From assembly GCA_964428345.1 (NCBI GenBank), contig CAYRYD010000003.1, positions 176,970-240,969 of the forward strand: 64,000 nt of DNA. Reading direction: 5' to 3'. Position 1 is the first letter of the stretch; each line of letters starts with the position of its first letter. Both the position numbers and the translations under genes were made by a program. The stretch is from JABDMH01 sp964428345. GTDB lineage: Bacteria > Bacteroidota > Bacteroidia > Chitinophagales > Saprospiraceae. The notes beneath the pieces were generated by a model. The model did no database searches and had not been told where the DNA came from. It saw only the letters and a list, made by a program, of their open reading frames with translations. Below, one piece after another: positions 61,898 to 64,000 of the stretch.

Positions 61898-62527
61898 ATG
61901 ATCAATAGAAGAGAGGCACTGCGTCGCACTTCCTATATCCTCGGAGGAGCATTATCCGCCTCCACGATAGCTGCCGTAATGTCTGGCTGCAAACCGGCCA
62001 CCACTGCGCTGGACTGGACTCCCGAGATTATGGCTCCTGACCAGGCACTGACCGTAGCGGAAATCACGGAACGGATCATACCGGCTACCGATACTCCCGG
62101 GGCCAGGGCAGCGATGGTTGACCGCTATATCGATTCTTTTTTAAAGGATATCGCTTCAGAAGAAGAGCAGGCCGAATTTTTTGCCGGCCTCAATGAAGTC
62201 AATGACTTGTCAATGAGCCGGTTTAAAAAGAAATTCACCGCTCTGACAGACCCGGAAAAAGATGCGGTCCTCACTGAAATGTCAGGAGCCGGATCCGTCA
62301 GAAAATCCGATGATGAGAAGGCGGCAGAAATGGCCAATGAGGGGGAGCGGGTACAGTCCGACGATGTCAGTGGTCAGCGGTTTTTCAACATGATCCGGCA
62401 ATTGACTATTACCGGATATTTCACCAGTGAGATCGGTGCCAAACAGGCTCTCAAATTCGACGAAATACCCGGTACCTGGCAGGGTTGTATTCCTTACGAA
62501 GAGGTCGGAGGCAGCTGGGCAATGTAA
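61898..62527 (+). CDS. Gluconate 2-dehydrogenase subunit 3 family protein, second
   Basis: This 209-residue small subunit has a Tat-like N-terminus (NRREALRRTSYILGGALSAS) and Cys at 31 (AAVMSGC), which could be a lipobox. The family segment VAEITERIIPATDTPGARAA and the C-terminal GYFTSEIGAKQALKFDEIPG are clear. It serves as export escort and stabiliser of the GMC protein encoded just upstream. No cytochrome subunit gene follows. Confidence 0.86.
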   Translation: MINRREALRRTSYILGGALSASTIAAVMSGCKPATTALDWTPEIMAPDQALTVAEITERIIPATDTPGARAAMVDRYIDSFLKDIASEEEQAEFFAGLNEVNDLSMSRFKKKFTALTDPEKDAVLTEMSGAGSVRKSDDEKAAEMANEGERVQSDDVSGQRFFNMIRQLTITGYFTSEIGAKQALKFDEIPGTWQGCIPYEEVGGSWAM

Positions 62528-62770
62528 ACACGATGATATGTTACATTAAACTTGTGTATTCACAGTTAAACCACAACAAAACTCCTTGAAAAAAATCAGC
62601 CTGAGAAATCTATTATTCAATCCGGCACTGCGGAACTGATGTAAAAATATGGTACAGAGCCTGTGATGGAAAAACTCAATTCGATTGCGAACATGTCATG
62701 AAAGCCCAGGCAAATAAGAAGATTAACTACATGCAACGGGCTATCTATCAGGATTTTGAGAAAAGTGAGA

Positions 62771-63841
62771 ATGAATAATATCGCACAAATATTGAAATGT
62801 CCTTACACTGAGGAAGGGTTGCTGTACATAAATGATGCATCAAGGATTAATGCTTTCTTGCAAGGCTGGAAGTTTCCGATATTAAATGATTTTAAAGTAG
62901 AGGAAGGTTTTGTTAATAAATCCAATTCATGGTTTTTTCCAATTATCAACAACATAATCCTTCTTTACACGAGATACGGTATCCCACTGTCTGAGAATGG
63001 CAATGTTGATGTTCAATTGTCCTTCGATAAGGAAAGGGTCTTCAATTACTATAAAGATATCGACTATATTCAATATAATGATCTATCGATATATAGTGAT
63101 TCAGGTAAATGGGTTGATTACAGACCAGTTGCAAAGGATTACATTGAAAACTCACTATCAAAAGCGAGAAAGTTCATACCTGCTCAAGGTGAATATTTGC
63201 TGGATGCAGGATCTGGTCCCATCGGACTGAAACAATATCTGGATCTGTCCATTGGCTATGAGTGTCGAATATGTTGCGATATTTCTTTCGCTGCTCTTCA
63301 GCAAGCACAAATAAATTTGAAGACTAAAGGATTATTTATATGCTGTGACGTTACAAACTTACCAATCAAGAGTAATATTTGCGATGCTGTTGTATCACAA
63401 CATGTCATTTATCACATTCCAAAATCTCAACAAAAGAGAGCTATCGAAGAACTCTACAGGGTAGCAAAACCTGGGCATAGAGTTGTGGTTGTATATAGTT
63501 ATTTTTATCACTCCGCCTTAATGAACATTACCATTTTTCCAATTCAATTATATCGAATACTACGACATTTTGGTGGAAAAATATTTGTGCGATTCTCTGA
63601 TAAGAAACCTAGACTTTACTTTTATGCCCACGGTAGGCGGTTCTTTAGAAACTTGTCATTTTCAAAAAATATGAAAATATATTCCTGGAGATCTCTGAAT
63701 ATATATTTTCTAAGAACGTTCGTGCATAAAGGTTTCGGTGGCAAACAAATTTTAACTTTTTTTAAAAAGTTAGAAGATAAATACCCGGAATTTATGGGCC
63801 GTATAGGTGAGTACCCAATAATTGTCATTACTAAAACCTGA
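62771..63841 (+). CDS. SAM-dependent methyltransferase, probably acquired
   Basis: This protein of about 356 residues has an N-terminal Trm112-like segment (ILKCPYTEEGLLYIN). The class I methyltransferase core follows (about 140-250): motif I is LLDAGSGPIG, then an acidic residue in CCDISF, then DVTNLPIKSNICDAVVSQHV. The C-terminal 110 residues are basic and aromatic. Codon use and base composition are clearly more AT-rich than every other gene in the window. ATG at 62771 is preferred over TTG at 62756. The substrate could be a sugar or lipid in a surface-glycan locus beyond the window. Confidence 0.8.
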   Translation: MNNIAQILKCPYTEEGLLYINDASRINAFLQGWKFPILNDFKVEEGFVNKSNSWFFPIINNIILLYTRYGIPLSENGNVDVQLSFDKERVFNYYKDIDYIQYNDLSIYSDSGKWVDYRPVAKDYIENSLSKARKFIPAQGEYLLDAGSGPIGLKQYLDLSIGYECRICCDISFAALQQAQINLKTKGLFICCDVTNLPIKSNICDAVVSQHVIYHIPKSQQKRAIEELYRVAKPGHRVVVVYSYFYHSALMNITIFPIQLYRILRHFGGKIFVRFSDKKPRLYFYAHGRRFFRNLSFSKNMKIYSWRSLNIYFLRTFVHKGFGGKQILTFFKKLEDKYPEFMGRIGEYPIIVITKT

Positions 63842-64000
63842 GATTAATAGTACCATTAGTCCAAATGGTCATGGCCCCCTGGAGACCTGCCGATCTGAGG
63901 CCTATATGCAAAGGCCTGGACAAGTATTGGCACTTGTTGTTTGGAGGTAAGCGTCCGATCGAGTGCATATTTCTGTAACCATAAACCAGGGGTAAATTCG

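Noticed and set aside
63865..63978. 37-codon open frame at the right edge
   Set aside because: It is short, with no start signal and no recognisable motif. It may be a gene remnant but cannot be supported.
1..64000. CRISPR arrays, rRNA genes, insertion sequences, prophage
   Set aside because: I saw no regularly spaced repeats, rRNA core sequences, transposase or phage structural genes. The only mobile-like signal is at tRNA-Cys.

Overview
The window looks like chromosome from an environmental Bacteroidota, most likely a Saprospiria-type lineage. This rests on gene content and promoter style, not on a 16S gene. Supporting features are promoters of the Bacteroidota type (TTTG about 20 bp upstream of TAnnTTTG), the absence of Shine-Dalgarno sequences, an extended Lgt, and many Bacteroidota-type lipoproteins. 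Planctomycete-style cytochrome families (DUF1501, DUF1549/DUF1553, the heme-binding 'PVC' protein) occur at high density.

Layout. 1-14.4 kb is mostly housekeeping: an ArsR regulator, TsaB, an S41 protease, an alpha/beta hydrolase, UvrB, MtaB, Lgt, a GT4 glycosyltransferase, NadB, and a two-gene envelope operon (tandem helix-hairpin-helix protein plus OmpA). 14.7-26.9 kb is an oxidative region: a GMC oxidoreductase with its small subunit, a PQQ dehydrogenase with a built-in cytochrome c domain, an exported Gfo/Idh oxidoreductase, a 1024-residue heme-binding propeller/HEAT protein, a TetR regulator with two operators, a cytochrome P450 and an exported NHL-type propeller. 25.8-37.2 kb is one long minus-strand operon with two PSD1-type (DUF1549/DUF1553) plus DUF1501 pairs, followed by a membrane cytochrome c/leucine-rich-repeat protein and the propeller. 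The two PSD1 proteins carry different apparent carbohydrate-binding modules at the same place.

37.3-51.4 kb holds an RlpA-like lipoprotein, an exported TIM-barrel isomerase-like protein, a redoxin-TlpA lipoprotein, a secreted glycosidase-like protein, three NAD(P)-dependent short-chain/epimerase enzymes with a CPBP membrane protein, YidD with two related TPR membrane proteins, and an S9 peptidase. At 51.65 kb lies tRNA-Cys(GCA). Its 3' end is exactly repeated 176 bp downstream, bracketing a strongly palindromic segment. 52-62.5 kb continues with a PhyH-bicupin fusion, a periplasmic molybdenum hydroxylase pair (IorB/IorA-like), an amidohydrolase and a second GMC/small-subunit module. The right edge carries a visibly AT-rich methyltransferase gene that looks foreign.

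Working picture (inference). Much of the window serves extracytoplasmic oxidation of carbohydrates or other hydroxylated compounds. Several Tat- or Lgt-exported flavo-, quino-, molybdo- and heme proteins would feed electrons into membrane cytochromes. The two GMC/small-subunit modules, the exported Gfo/Idh and the exported TIM-barrel protein resemble the parts of 3-keto-glycoside pathways. The PSD1/DUF1501 operon is the most conspicuous poorly understood system here.
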